DNA from: Bacillota bacterium
GTDB taxonomy: Bacteria; Bacillota; Clostridia; Oscillospirales; Oscillospiraceae
Assembly: GCA_021770445.1 (NCBI GenBank)
Contig: JAETQY010000025.1
Location: forward strand, 1-51,324
Reading direction: 5' to 3'
DNA: 51,324 bases
This document shows positions 39,108 to 48,117 of the stretch, one piece after another (the stretch's first letter is position 1; every line of letters starts with the position of its first letter). The notes under the pieces are model-generated. The model searched no databases. It was not told where the DNA came from and saw only the letters and a list, made by a program, of their open reading frames with translations. A program made the position numbers and the translations under genes.

Positions 39108-39866
39108 TTGGACAACCGACACGACATTTTACAGCTTCTCCGCCAGGTGGCGGCGGGCTCTGTCCCCCCGGAGGAGGCCCTGTCCCAGTTGAAGCGTGAG
39201 CCCTTTGCCGACCTGGGCTACGCCAAGGTGGACCTCCACCGGGGGGTGCGCCAGGGGGCGGCGGAGGTGATCTACGGGGCGGGCAAGACCCCGGAGCAGA
39301 TCGCCGGCATCGCCGCCACTATGGGGGAGCGGGGGTGCCAGAACATCCTTATTACCCGCCTGTCCCCCGAGGCGGCGGAGCTGGTGGAGAGGTCCGTCCC
39401 TCTGGACTACCACCCTATTCCCAGGTTGGCCCTGGCCTATCCTGGAGAGCGGAAGGCACTGGGCAGTATCGTGGTGGCCACCGGGGGCACCAGCGACATG
39501 CCCGTGGCTGAGGAGGCCGCCCTCACCGCCGAGGCGCTGGGCAACAAGGTCACCCGGCTATACGACGTGGGGGTGGCGGGGCTCCACCGGCTGCTGGCCA
39601 ACCTGGACCCCCTAATGAGTGCCCGGTGCGTGGTGGCGGTGGCCGGGATGGAGGGGGCGCTGGCCTCCGTCATCGGCGGACTGGTGGACTGCCCTGTGGT
39701 GGCCGTCCCCACCAGCGTGGGCTACGGAGCCAGCTTCGGCGGGCTGTCCGCCCTGCTGGCTATGCTCAACTCCTGCGCCTCGGGGTGCAGCGTGGTGAAC
39801 ATCGACAACGGCTTCGGGGCCGGCTATCTGGCCAGTATGATCAATCAAATGGAGGGCTTGGAATGA
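39108..39866 (+). CDS. larB: LarB, nicotinate-adenine dinucleotide carboxylase/hydrolase
   Basis: The 252-residue product starts at a TTG 8 nt after GAGGAGG. It carboxylates nicotinic acid adenine dinucleotide and releases pyridinium dicarboxylate mononucleotide, the first step of nickel-pincer cofactor synthesis. The C-terminal half resembles the PurE (AIR carboxylase) fold: V-V-A-T-G-G-T-S-D-M-P-V-A-E-E-A at about 124-139 and V-P-T-S-V-G-Y-G-A-S-F-G-G near 205-217. The end overlaps larC (ATGA). Confidence 0.94.
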   Translation: MDNRHDILQLLRQVAAGSVPPEEALSQLKREPFADLGYAKVDLHRGVRQGAAEVIYGAGKTPEQIAGIAATMGERGCQNILITRLSPEAAELVERSVPLDYHPIPRLALAYPGERKALGSIVVATGGTSDMPVAEEAALTAEALGNKVTRLYDVGVAGLHRLLANLDPLMSARCVVAVAGMEGALASVIGGLVDCPVVAVPTSVGYGASFGGLSALLAMLNSCASGCSVVNIDNGFGAGYLASMINQMEGLE

Positions 39867-41089
39867 AAACCTTATATTTAGAGTGCAACATGGGGGCGGC
39901 GGGGGATATGCTCATGGCCGCCCTGTATGAGCTGCTCAGCCAGGAGCAGAAAGAGACCTTCCTGGACGCCATGAACGGCCTGGGGCTGCCCGGGGTGGAG
40001 GTGGCCCCCGTGGCCGCTAAGACCGGCGGCATCGCGGGCACCCACATGCGGGTGACAGTCCACGGCCAGGAGGAGCACGATCACCACCACGAGCATGAGC
40101 ATCACGAACACAGCCACCATGAACACCACCATCACCACCACGCCACCCCGGGACACATCGGGGAGCTCATCGACAGTCTTTCCCTGCCCCAGGAGGTTCG
40201 GGAAAAGGCCCGGCAGGTCTACGACGCCATCGCCCAGGCGGAGGCCCAGGCCCACGGGTGCGCGGTGGGGGACGTCCACTACCACGAGGTGGGGGCCCTG
40301 GACGCGGTGGCCGACGTGGCGGGGGTGTGCTACGCCATGTACCTGCTTCGACCCGACCTGGTTACCGCCTCCCCGGTCCATGTGGGCAGCGGGACGGTAC
40401 ACTGTGCCCACGGGATCATGCCCGTCCCTGCCCCCGCCACCGCCAACCTGCTGCGCGGGGTCCCCACCTACGGCGGGACCGTCCAAGGGGAGCTGTGCAC
40501 CCCCACCGGGGCCGCTCTGCTGAAAACCTTTGTCCAGTCCTTTGGCCCTATGGGCACCATGGAGGTGGAGAAAATCGGCTATGGCGTGGGCTCCAAGGAA
40601 TTTGAACAGGCCAACTGTGTCCGGGCCTTCCTGGGCGAGAGCCAGGAGGGAGCCAACGGGGAAATCGTAGAGCTGGTGTGCAACATCGACGACATGACCC
40701 CCGAGGCCCTGGCCTTCGCCTGTTCCCGGCTGCTGGAAGCGGGGGCGCTGGATGTGTACACCATCCCCGGCACCATGAAAAAGGGCCGCCCCGGCTGGGT
40801 GCTGACAGTGCTTTGTGGCCCCGACCAGGAGCAGAAGCTGGTCCGGGAGATTTTCACCCACACCTCCACCAACGGCCTGCGCGCCCGCCTGTCAGAGAAA
40901 TATTTCCTCGCCCTGGGCGCGGGGCAGGTCCAGACCCAGTGGGGGCCGGTGGGGGTGAAGCTGGCCCGGGGGTACGGCGTCACCCACGCCAAGCCGGAGT
41001 TTGAGGACGCGGCCGCTCTGGCCCGGGCGCACAAGCTGCCCTATCAGGCGGTGTGTGAGGACGCCCTTCGGAAGTTTAAGGAGGATTGA
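39863..41089 (+). CDS. larC: LarC, nickel insertase of the pincer cofactor (single continuous frame)
   Basis: The 408-residue product begins L-Y-L-E-C-N-M-G-A-A-G-D-M, typical of LarC. It inserts nickel into the pincer nucleotide using CTP. A histidine-rich loop at about 72-93 (17 His with Glu in between) is a likely nickel store. In Lactobacillus plantarum the protein is made from larC1 and larC2 by a ribosomal frameshift; here one continuous frame encodes both parts, so no shift is needed. The end abuts the binding-protein gene with no gap. No larA (lactate racemase) is in the window, so the enzyme using the cofactor is elsewhere. Confidence 0.94.
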   Translation: MKTLYLECNMGAAGDMLMAALYELLSQEQKETFLDAMNGLGLPGVEVAPVAAKTGGIAGTHMRVTVHGQEEHDHHHEHEHHEHSHHEHHHHHHATPGHIGELIDSLSLPQEVREKARQVYDAIAQAEAQAHGCAVGDVHYHEVGALDAVADVAGVCYAMYLLRPDLVTASPVHVGSGTVHCAHGIMPVPAPATANLLRGVPTYGGTVQGELCTPTGAALLKTFVQSFGPMGTMEVEKIGYGVGSKEFEQANCVRAFLGESQEGANGEIVELVCNIDDMTPEALAFACSRLLEAGALDVYTIPGTMKKGRPGWVLTVLCGPDQEQKLVREIFTHTSTNGLRARLSEKYFLALGAGQVQTQWGPVGVKLARGYGVTHAKPEFEDAAALARAHKLPYQAVCEDALRKFKED

Positions 41090-42634
41090 ATGAAACGATC
41101 TGCTTTGCTTGTCTCGTTCCTGACCCTCTTCCTCCTGGCCGGGTGCCGGAGCAGTCAGCCGTCCCCTTCGGGACAGCCCGAACAAAAAATGGCCGTCACC
41201 GTGGTCATGCCACCCACCTCGGAGCCGGAAGCCGGCTTCGACCCGGCCTTTGGCTGGGGGGCGGAGGAGCACGTCCACGAGCCGCTGGTCCAGTCCACCC
41301 TGACAGTGACCAACCCGGATCTGACCATCGGCTATGACCTGGCCACGGACATGCAGGTCAGCGAGGACAGCCTAACCTGGACGGTGACCATTCGGGACGG
41401 CGTGAAATTCACCGACGGCACCGATCTTACCGCCGCCGATGTGGCCTTCACCTACAACACCGTCAAGGATACCAGCTCGGTGAACGACTTCACCATGCTG
41501 GAGTGGGCCGAGGCGGCGGATGAGACCACCGTGATCTTCCACATGACCCGACCCTTTTCCATCTGGCCCTACACCATGGCCATCACCGGCATTGTCCCCC
41601 AACACGCCTACGACCCGGCCAGCTACGGGAGCAGTCCCGTCGGCTCCGGACGTTACATGCTGAAACGGTGGGACCGGGGGGAGCAGATTATCCTGGAGGC
41701 CAACCCGGACTACTACGGGGAAAAACCCAAAATGGAGCGGGTGAACATCCTGTTTATGGAGGAGGACGCCGCCTTTCTGGCCGCCCGGGCGGGCCGGGCC
41801 GACCTGGTCTACACCTCCGCCGCCTACTCTGACCAGAACGTGGACGGCTTCTCCCTTCTGTCCGTCCAAACGGTGGACAACCGGGGGATCAACCTGCCCG
41901 ACTGGAACAACCCGCTGACCTGTGAGGCACTGGTCCACCACGCGATCAACTTGGGGCTGGACCGGCAGAGGATGATCGACAATGTGCTCAACGGCTATGG
42001 TACCCCCGCCTACAGCGTGTGCGACGGCCTGCCCTGGTACAGTGAGGTCAATAAGGTGGAGTACGACCGGTCGGGGGCCAAGGCCCTTCTGGACCGGGCC
42101 GGCTGGCTTCCCGGGCCGGACGGAATCCGGGAGAAGGACGGGGTCCGGGCCGCGCTGACCATCCACTACGCCGCCGGGGATTCGGTGCGCCAGGGTCTGG
42201 CCGCCGAGCTGGCCAACCAGCTCCGGGAGCTGGGTATCCAGGCGGATATCAAAGGGGTGGGCTGGGACACCGCCTATGACGACGCCCTGTCCAACCCTCT
42301 GGTCTGGGGCTGGGGGGCCCACACCCCCATGGAGCTGTACAATATCTACCACATCGCGCCGGACAACGACAGCGCCCTGTACTCTCCCTACGCCAACCAA
42401 ATCGTGGACGAGCTGATGGACGAGGCTCTGGCCTGTTCCGACCTGGAGGAATCTTACGTCCTGTGGCAGCAGGCCCAGGAGGAGATCGCCAGGGACGTGC
42501 CCTGGGTGTGGCTGGTGAACGTGGACCACCTGTACTGGGTGCGGGACGGGTTGGCGGTGGCCGAGCAGAAGATTCACCCCCACGGCCACGGTTGGTCCAT
42601 CGTCAATAATGTAGATCAATGGAGCTGGGAATGA
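41090..42634 (+). CDS. nikA: Nickel/peptide ABC transporter substrate-binding lipoprotein (NikA-like)
   Basis: In the 514-residue product a lipoprotein signal (F-L-L-A-G-C-R near 14-20) anchors the protein outside the membrane. The rest is a family 5 binding protein (D-G-V-K-F-T-D-G, then P-V-G-S-G-R-Y near 183-189). The family covers peptides, nickel and heme. Its place directly after larC argues for nickel or a nickel chelate; a His-rich C-terminal stretch (H-P-H-G-H-G) could help bind metal. The ATG immediately follows the larC stop codon. Symbol by context, not proven. Confidence 0.85.
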   Translation: MKRSALLVSFLTLFLLAGCRSSQPSPSGQPEQKMAVTVVMPPTSEPEAGFDPAFGWGAEEHVHEPLVQSTLTVTNPDLTIGYDLATDMQVSEDSLTWTVTIRDGVKFTDGTDLTAADVAFTYNTVKDTSSVNDFTMLEWAEAADETTVIFHMTRPFSIWPYTMAITGIVPQHAYDPASYGSSPVGSGRYMLKRWDRGEQIILEANPDYYGEKPKMERVNILFMEEDAAFLAARAGRADLVYTSAAYSDQNVDGFSLLSVQTVDNRGINLPDWNNPLTCEALVHHAINLGLDRQRMIDNVLNGYGTPAYSVCDGLPWYSEVNKVEYDRSGAKALLDRAGWLPGPDGIREKDGVRAALTIHYAAGDSVRQGLAAELANQLRELGIQADIKGVGWDTAYDDALSNPLVWGWGAHTPMELYNIYHIAPDNDSALYSPYANQIVDELMDEALACSDLEESYVLWQQAQEEIARDVPWVWLVNVDHLYWVRDGLAVAEQKIHPHGHGWSIVNNVDQWSWE

Positions 42635-43611
42635 GACATCGACTGCAATTTACCGCCAAAAAGCTCTTCTGCATGGCCCTCCTCCTGCTGGGGGTGAGCC
42701 TGACGGCCTTTCTGCTCATGGCCGCCTCCCCTCTGGACCCCCTCCAGACCAACATCGGCCAGGCGGCCCTGGGCACCATGAGCCCGGAGCAGATCGCCAA
42801 GCTGGAGGAGTACTGGGGGGTGAACACCCCGGCAGCGGAGCGGTATCTGGGCTGGCTGGGGGACGTGCTCCGGGGGGACTTTGGGACCTCCCTGCTCTAC
42901 CGCCGGCCGGTGCTGGAGGTCATTGGACAGCGGTTGAGGGCCTCTCTGGGGGTGCTGGTGTGCGCCTGGGTGCTGTCCGGGGTGCTGGGACTGGCTCTGG
43001 GTGTGCTTGCCGGGGCCAACCGGGGCCGGTGGCCGGACAGGCTGGTCCGGGGGTACTGCCTGACCATCTCCAGCACTCCCTCCTTCTGGCTGGCCCTGCT
43101 GCTGCTCATGGTCTTTGCCGTGTGGCTCAAGGTGCTGCCCATCGGCTTCTCCGGCCCCGTCGGCGTAGAGAGTGTCTCCCTCTGGGAGCGGCTGCGCCAC
43201 GCTTTCCTGCCCGGGCTGACCCTGTCCGTCACCGGGATGGCCAATATCGCCCTCCACACCCGGGAGAAGGTGATTGACGTGCTGGGCAGCGACTATGTCC
43301 TCTTTGCCCGGGCCAGGGGGGAGCGGGGCATTCTCCGCCGCCACGTGCTGCGCAATGTGGCCCTGCCCGCCATCACCCTGCAGTTCGCCTCCGTGGGAGA
43401 GATCATCGGCGGGTCGGTGCTGGTGGAACAGGTCTTCTCCTACCCCGGACTGGGTCAGGCGGCGGTGGCCGCCGGCCTAGGGGGCGACCTGCCTCTGCTG
43501 CTGGGCATTACGGTCATCACCGCCGCCATTGTATTCGCCGGGAACCTGATCGCCGACCTGCTCTACGGGGTGGTCGACCCCCGCATCAGAAGGGGGGCGG
43601 CCCGGGGATGA
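42631..43611 (+). CDS. nikB: Nickel ABC transporter permease (NikB-like)
   Basis: The 326-residue product starts at the ATG at 42631, overlapping the nikA stop (ATGA); an in-frame ATG four codons earlier lies inside the ribosome-binding site. DppB/NikB family: an N-terminal membrane helix, an external loop with Y-W-G-V-N-T-P, then a permease domain with about five helices and the E-A-A-like loop Y-V-L-F-A-R-A-R-G (near 226-234). It forms the channel with the NikC-like protein. Confidence 0.88.
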   Translation: MRHRLQFTAKKLFCMALLLLGVSLTAFLLMAASPLDPLQTNIGQAALGTMSPEQIAKLEEYWGVNTPAAERYLGWLGDVLRGDFGTSLLYRRPVLEVIGQRLRASLGVLVCAWVLSGVLGLALGVLAGANRGRWPDRLVRGYCLTISSTPSFWLALLLLMVFAVWLKVLPIGFSGPVGVESVSLWERLRHAFLPGLTLSVTGMANIALHTREKVIDVLGSDYVLFARARGERGILRRHVLRNVALPAITLQFASVGEIIGGSVLVEQVFSYPGLGQAAVAAGLGGDLPLLLGITVITAAIVFAGNLIADLLYGVVDPRIRRGAARG

Positions 43612-44429
43612 GGATGAACCGCCGTACCGGCGCCCTTGCGCTGATGATCTTTGCCTGCGCTGTCCTGCTTGCAGTGACCCTGGCCGGGGAGCTGGCCTCC
43701 GAGCCGGCGGGGGTGACGGATTTTACCCGGAAAAACCTGCCCCCCTCCCTGGCCCACCTCTTCGGCACCGACTGGATGGGCCGGGATATGCTGGAGCGCA
43801 CTTTAGCGGGGCTGTCCCTGAGTATCCGGATCGGGGTCCTGACCGCCGCCCTCAGCGGGGCCGTCGCCCTGGTCCTGGGGACGGCCTCCGCCGTCTTTGG
43901 AGGCTGGGTGGACGCCCTCATCTCCTGGCTCATCGACCTGGTGTTGGGCATTCCCCATATCCTGCTCATGCTCCTGATCTCTATCGCCTGCGGCAGGGGG
44001 ACCCTGGGGGTGACGGCAGGGGTGGCCCTCACCCACTGGCCCTCCCTGGCCCGGCTGGTCCGGGAGGAGGTGCTCCAGCTGAAGGAGGCCACGTTCCTCC
44101 GGGCCGCCCGGCGGCTGGGGGTGTCCGGTGGGGATGTCTTTGTCCACCACCTGCTGCCCCACCTGCTGCCCCAGTTTTTGACGGGGCTCATCCTCCAGTT
44201 CCCCCACGCCATCCTCCACGAGGCGGGCGTCACCTTTCTGGGCTTCGGGCTGTCCCCGGAGCAGCCCGCCATTGGGATCATCCTGGAGGAGAGCATGGGT
44301 TATCTGGCCGCCGGGCGCTGGTGGCTGGCCCTGTTTCCCGGACTGGCCCTGGTGGGGGTGGTGGCGCTGTTCGCTCTGGCGGGGGAGCGGCTGCGGCTGC
44401 TGCTCACGCCTGCCACCGCCCAGGAATAG
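43608..44429 (+). CDS. nikC: Nickel ABC transporter permease (NikC-like)
   Basis: The 273-residue product overlaps the nikB gene by 4 bp. DppC/NikC family: the external motif F-G-T-D-W-M-G-R-D-M near 52-61, about six membrane helices, the coupling loop F-L-R-A-A-R-R-L-G near 164-172 and F-L-G-F-G-L-S-P near 212-219. It is the second half of the channel. Confidence 0.9.
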   Translation: MRMNRRTGALALMIFACAVLLAVTLAGELASEPAGVTDFTRKNLPPSLAHLFGTDWMGRDMLERTLAGLSLSIRIGVLTAALSGAVALVLGTASAVFGGWVDALISWLIDLVLGIPHILLMLLISIACGRGTLGVTAGVALTHWPSLARLVREEVLQLKEATFLRAARRLGVSGGDVFVHHLLPHLLPQFLTGLILQFPHAILHEAGVTFLGFGLSPEQPAIGIILEESMGYLAAGRWWLALFPGLALVGVVALFALAGERLRLLLTPATAQE

Positions 44430-44438
44430 GAGGACGAA

Positions 44439-45224
44439 ATGGAACCAATCTTATCTGTGGACCGCCTGTCCATTACCTTTACCCGGTACGGCCGGGGGCT
44501 GTCCCGGGTGGAGCTGCCCGCTATCCGGGAGGTGTCCCTGGCGGTGGAGCCGGGGCAAGTGACCGCCGTGGTGGGGGAGAGCGGCGCAGGAAAAAGCCTG
44601 CTGGCCCACGCCATTCTGGGCCTCCTTCCCGAAAACGCCCGGGTGGAGGGGACCATCTCCTATAACGGTGTCCCCCTTACACCGGAGCGGGCGGAGGCCC
44701 TCCGAGGGAGGGAGATCTCCCTCATCCCCCAGGGGGTGACCTACCTGGACCCCATAATGAAGGTGGGACAGCAGCTGCGCCGGGGGAGGAACGACCGGTC
44801 GGCCAGGGCCCGCTGCCGCGCCGCCCTGGAGCGCTATGGCCTGGGGCCCGAGGTGGAGGAGCGCTACCCCTTTGAGCTGTCCGGAGGGATGGCCCGGCGG
44901 GTGCTCATCGCCTGCGCCGTGATGGACGCCCCCCGGCTCATCGTGGCCGACGAGCCGACGCCCGGATTGGACGTGAAGGTCGCCCAGCGGGTGCTGGGCC
45001 ACTTCCGGGAGCTGGCGGAGGAGGGGGCCGGGGTGCTGTTCATCACCCACGACCTGGAGCTGGCCTGCGTTGTGGCCCACAAGGTGGTGGTGCTCCGGGA
45101 GGGGCGGACGGTGGACGAGGTTCCCGCCTGCTGCTTCCAGACCGGGGAGGGGCTGAGTCACCCCTACAGCCTGGCCCTGTGGCGGGCTATGCCCAAAAAC
45201 GGGATGGAGGTGTCCGGACTATGA
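44439..45224 (+). CDS. nikD: Nickel ABC transporter ATPase (NikD-like)
   Basis: The 261-residue product has Walker A G-E-S-G-A-G-K-S near 47-54, Q loop L-I-P-Q-G, signature L-S-G-G-M-A-R-R near 148-155, Walker B L-I-V-A-D-E-P near 167-173 and H-loop I-T-H-D. This is one of two ATPases that energise the importer. It starts 9 bp after nikC, and its stop overlaps the next gene. Confidence 0.9.
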   Translation: MEPILSVDRLSITFTRYGRGLSRVELPAIREVSLAVEPGQVTAVVGESGAGKSLLAHAILGLLPENARVEGTISYNGVPLTPERAEALRGREISLIPQGVTYLDPIMKVGQQLRRGRNDRSARARCRAALERYGLGPEVEERYPFELSGGMARRVLIACAVMDAPRLIVADEPTPGLDVKVAQRVLGHFRELAEEGAGVLFITHDLELACVVAHKVVVLREGRTVDEVPACCFQTGEGLSHPYSLALWRAMPKNGMEVSGL

Positions 45225-45835
45225 CCTTGGAGGCGCAAAACCTCACCTTCCGCTACCCTCGCAGGGGGGCGTCCCCGGTGCTGGAGGGGGTGAACTTTAC
45301 CCTGCAAGCCGGGGAGCGGGTGGGGCTGTCCGCCCCCAGCGGCCGGGGCAAGACCACCCTGTGCAAGCTGCTGGCCGGGTGGGAGGAGCCCTCCTCCGGC
45401 CAGGTGCTGCTGGACGGTGTCCCTCTGTCTCAGTACAGGGGCTTCTGCCCGGTGCAGCTGCTGTGGCAGCATCCGGAGGAGGCGGTGGACCCCCTCTTAA
45501 AATTACGGACCACTCTGTACGAGGCCGGGCCGGTGGACCAGGCGATTCTGGAAGGCCTGGGGGTGCGGGAGGCGTGGCTGGAGCGCTACCCCTCGGAGCT
45601 GTCCGGCGGGGAGCTCCAGCGCATCTGTACCGCCCGGGCCCTGGGCCCGAAGCTGAGGTTTTTGCTGTGTGACGAGGCCTCCGCCATGCTGGACCTGGTC
45701 ACCCAGGCCAAGCTGTGGCGCTTTTTGCTGGAGCAGGTGGAGCGCCGAGGGTTGGGCATGCTCATTGTCAGCCACGACGCCGCCCTGCTGGACAGGCTGT
45801 GCACCCGGGTGGTGAGCCTGAATTCTGGTTCTTGA
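45221..45835 (+). CDS. nikE: Nickel ABC transporter ATPase (NikE-like)
   Basis: The 204-residue product, short for the family, starts at the ATG overlapping the nikD stop. Walker A is A-P-S-G-R-G-K-T-T near 36-44, signature L-S-G-G-E-L-Q-R near 128-135, Walker B L-L-C-D-E-A near 152-157 and H-loop V-S-H-D. It lacks the C-terminal oligopeptide-type extension seen in OppF. Last gene of the lar-nik operon; the pfkA -35 box overlaps its stop codon. Confidence 0.9.
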   Translation: MTLEAQNLTFRYPRRGASPVLEGVNFTLQAGERVGLSAPSGRGKTTLCKLLAGWEEPSSGQVLLDGVPLSQYRGFCPVQLLWQHPEEAVDPLLKLRTTLYEAGPVDQAILEGLGVREAWLERYPSELSGGELQRICTARALGPKLRFLLCDEASAMLDLVTQAKLWRFLLEQVERRGLGMLIVSHDAALLDRLCTRVVSLNSGS

Positions 45836-45860
45836 CAAGCTGCTGGAATAATGACATAAT
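45832..45860 (+). promoter_or_regulatory. Promoter of pfkA
   Basis: TTGACA (45832-45837), a 17-bp spacer and CATAAT (45855-45860). The -35 overlaps the nikE stop codon. No terminator separates nikE from pfkA, so some read-through is possible. Confidence 0.75.
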
Positions 45861-45925
45861 GTGGTAGAATCATAAGGCCGCCCCATAAGTGAGAGGCGGC
45901 GCCAGAATAGAAGGAGGTCTGCCTT

Positions 45926-46936
45926 ATGGGTGACAAGATCAAGCGGATCGGCGTGCTGACCAGCGGAGGCGACGCGCCGGGGATGAATGCTGCGGTCCGG
46001 GCCGTGGTGCGCACGGCGGTGGGCCAGGGAGTGGAGTGCGTCGGTATACGCAGAGGCTGGAGCGGCCTGATCACCAGCGACTTTGTGCGGCTGGACGGCA
46101 GCAGCGTCAGCCGGATCATCAACCGGGGCGGCACCATCCTGTACACCGCCCGGAGCATCGAGTTCATGGAAGAGGAGGGCCGGGCCAAGGCCCTGGCCAC
46201 CTGCAAGCTGCTGGGGCTGGACGGCATCGTGGCCATCGGTGGCGACGGCACCTTCCGGGGGGCGCTGGCCATCTCCCGTCAGGCCGCCAAGGACGGCATG
46301 GATCTGAAGGTGGTGGGTATCCCCGCCACCATCGACAACGACATCGGCTGCTCCCACTACACCATCGGCTTCGACTCCGCCTGCAACACCTGTATCGAGT
46401 GCATCGACAAGCTGCGGGACACCATGCAGTCCCACGAGCGCTGCTCCGTAGTGGAGGTCATGGGCCGCCACGCGGGCTATCTGGCCCTGTATGTGGGCAT
46501 CGCCGTGGGGGCCACCGCCGTGCTGATCCCCGAGCGGCCGGTGGACTTTGAGAAGGACGTGATCGAAAATATCCGGCGGGCCCGTCTGGCAGGGACCACT
46601 CACTATATGATCGTGGTGGCCGAGGGGGCCGGCAAGGCCTTCTATATCGGGGAAAAGATACACGAGGCTATCGGCATCGACCCCCGGGTCACCGTGCTGG
46701 GCCACATCCAGCGGGGCGGCGCCCCCTCCGCCCGGGACCGGGAGACGGCCAGCCGCATGGGCTATACGGCAGTCCAGACCCTGGTGCAGAACAAGGGCAA
46801 CCGGATCATATCCCTGGTTGACGGTCAGATCAGAGACCTGGATATGGAGGAGGCCCTGGCTATGACCAAGTCCTTCCAGATGGACCGCTACGACATTCTG
46901 GAGGCTTTGACCAACAACGGCGTGAGCCATTTTTAA
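45926..46936 (+). CDS. pfkA: 6-phosphofructokinase
   Basis: The 336-residue product phosphorylates fructose-6-phosphate in glycolysis. Motifs: L-T-S-G-G-D-A-P-G-M-N at about 11-21, G-G-D-G-T near 108-112 (the Gly before T is consistent with ATP use), P-A-T-I-D-N-D near 133-139 with the catalytic Asp, and M-G-R-H-A-G near 182-187. The ATG lies 8 nt after AAGGAGG. Terminated by the two hairpins downstream. Confidence 0.95.
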   Translation: MGDKIKRIGVLTSGGDAPGMNAAVRAVVRTAVGQGVECVGIRRGWSGLITSDFVRLDGSSVSRIINRGGTILYTARSIEFMEEEGRAKALATCKLLGLDGIVAIGGDGTFRGALAISRQAAKDGMDLKVVGIPATIDNDIGCSHYTIGFDSACNTCIECIDKLRDTMQSHERCSVVEVMGRHAGYLALYVGIAVGATAVLIPERPVDFEKDVIENIRRARLAGTTHYMIVVAEGAGKAFYIGEKIHEAIGIDPRVTVLGHIQRGGAPSARDRETASRMGYTAVQTLVQNKGNRIISLVDGQIRDLDMEEALAMTKSFQMDRYDILEALTNNGVSHF

Positions 46937-46950
46937 GAGAATAACAGTAG

Positions 46951-46977
46951 GGGCCGCCCCTTGGGCGGCCCTGTTTT
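46951..46977 (+). terminator. Terminator of pfkA
   Basis: A stem GGGCCGCCC/GGGCGGCCC, loop CTT, followed by TGTTTT. It starts with the same GTAGGGGCCGCC sequence as the repeat at 18218. Confidence 0.8.
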
Positions 46978-46989
46978 ATGCCTGTAGGA

Positions 46990-47015
46990 GCCGGCCTCTG
47001 TGCCGGCCCGTTTTT
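46990..47015 (+). terminator. Second hairpin after pfkA
   Basis: GCCGGC-CTCTGT-GCCGGC, then CCG and five T residues. It may act as a back-up terminator. Confidence 0.7.
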
Positions 47016-47234
47016 ATATTTGTGGGGATTGGGGGAGGAGGCTTTGGCTGGGGACGGGGGAGGTTTCGCCGCTCCGGCGGCGACCCACTTTGCCAACAGC
47101 GGCAAAGTGGGCAAAGCGCCGTTCAGGGGCTCTGCCCCTGAAAACCCCGCTGTGCGCCCTGCGTCTTAAGCGCCGAATTTGGGTCACCTACCCGGCCTCC
47201 GGCCTTTGTCGAGGGTGCCCAGCGCCGGGGGGCC
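47016..47234. repeat. Non-coding palindrome-rich intergenic repeat
   Basis: Convergent gap between pfkA and hslO. It holds CCCACTTTGCC/GGCAAAGTGGG (47084-47111) and CAGGGGC/GCCCCTG (near 47124-47140). It has the form of a dispersed palindromic element; no gene is evident. Confidence 0.45.
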
Positions 47235-48113
47235 TTACATTTCGGCCAGGAGCTGCTCCAGTTCGGGTTTGGAGAAACGGTAGATCTGGTCGCAGAACTG
47301 GCAGGTCAGCTCGGCCTGGCCCTGTTCCTGGATGAGGTCGGTGAGGTCCGCCCTGCCCATGCTGATGAGGGCCCTGGAGACCCGCTCACGGGAGCAGTAG
47401 CAGCGGTATTCCACGGGGTGTTTTTCCAGGATCTCAAGGCTGAAGTCCTGGAGAACGGAGCGCAGAAGGCCCTCGCCGTCCAGGCCACCCGCCAGAGCGG
47501 AGCTGACAGGGCCCAGGCTATGGACCCCCGCCTCGATTTTGGAGATGAGGTCGTCGGAGGCGCCGGGGAGGAGCTGGATGATGTAGCCCCCGGCGGCGGT
47601 GACGGACTGGTCCAGCCCCACCAGCACCCCCAGGGCGCAGGCGGTGGGAATCTGCTCGCTCTCCACGAAGTACATGGCCAAATCGTCGGCGATCTCCCCA
47701 GAGAACAGGCCGATGGACCCTACATAGGGCTCTTTGAGGCCGATGTCCTTGATGACGGTGAGGGTGCCGTCGGTACCTACGGCTCGGCCCACGTCCAGCT
47801 TGCCGGGGCGCTGCTCCATCAGCTCCACCTGGGGGTTCTGGACGTAGCCCCGCACATTGCCCTCACAGTCGGAGACGGCCAGGATGGTGCCCAGCGGGCC
47901 ACCCCCCTTGATCTGGAGGGTGAGGGAGCCCTGCTCCTCCTTGAGCATGTCCCCCATGAGGGAGGCCCCCATGAGGGTGCGGCCCAGGGCGGCGGTGGCG
48001 GTGGGCAGGAGCTTGTGGATGTTCCGGGCCCGCTCCACGATATCCCGGCCGGTAATGGCGGCGGCCTTCACAAAGCCGTCGCCGGTAATGGCTCTTACGA
48101 TCTCATCCGTCAT
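47235..48113 (-). CDS. hslO: Hsp33 redox-regulated chaperone
   Basis: The 292-residue product starts at the ATG at 48113 (M-T-D-E-I-V-R-A-I-T) after AAGGAAAGATGAATTT; in-frame upstream codons are inside the next gene. It is a cytoplasmic holdase activated by oxidation. The C-terminal zinc switch C-Y-C (near 239-241) and C-Q-F-C (near 271-274) is complete. The start lies 4 nt after the stop of a 46-residue membrane microprotein, so the two are probably coupled. It is the last gene of a four-gene minus-strand operon. Confidence 0.94.
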   Translation of the reverse strand: MTDEIVRAITGDGFVKAAAITGRDIVERARNIHKLLPTATAALGRTLMGASLMGDMLKEEQGSLTLQIKGGGPLGTILAVSDCEGNVRGYVQNPQVELMEQRPGKLDVGRAVGTDGTLTVIKDIGLKEPYVGSIGLFSGEIADDLAMYFVESEQIPTACALGVLVGLDQSVTAAGGYIIQLLPGASDDLISKIEAGVHSLGPVSSALAGGLDGEGLLRSVLQDFSLEILEKHPVEYRCYCSRERVSRALISMGRADLTDLIQEQGQAELTCQFCDQIYRFSKPELEQLLAEM

Positions 48114-48117
48114 AAAT

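Noticed and set aside
47000..47335. Plus-strand frame in the pfkA-hslO gap
   Set aside because: Crosses palindromic repeats and the end of hslO; no start site or family.
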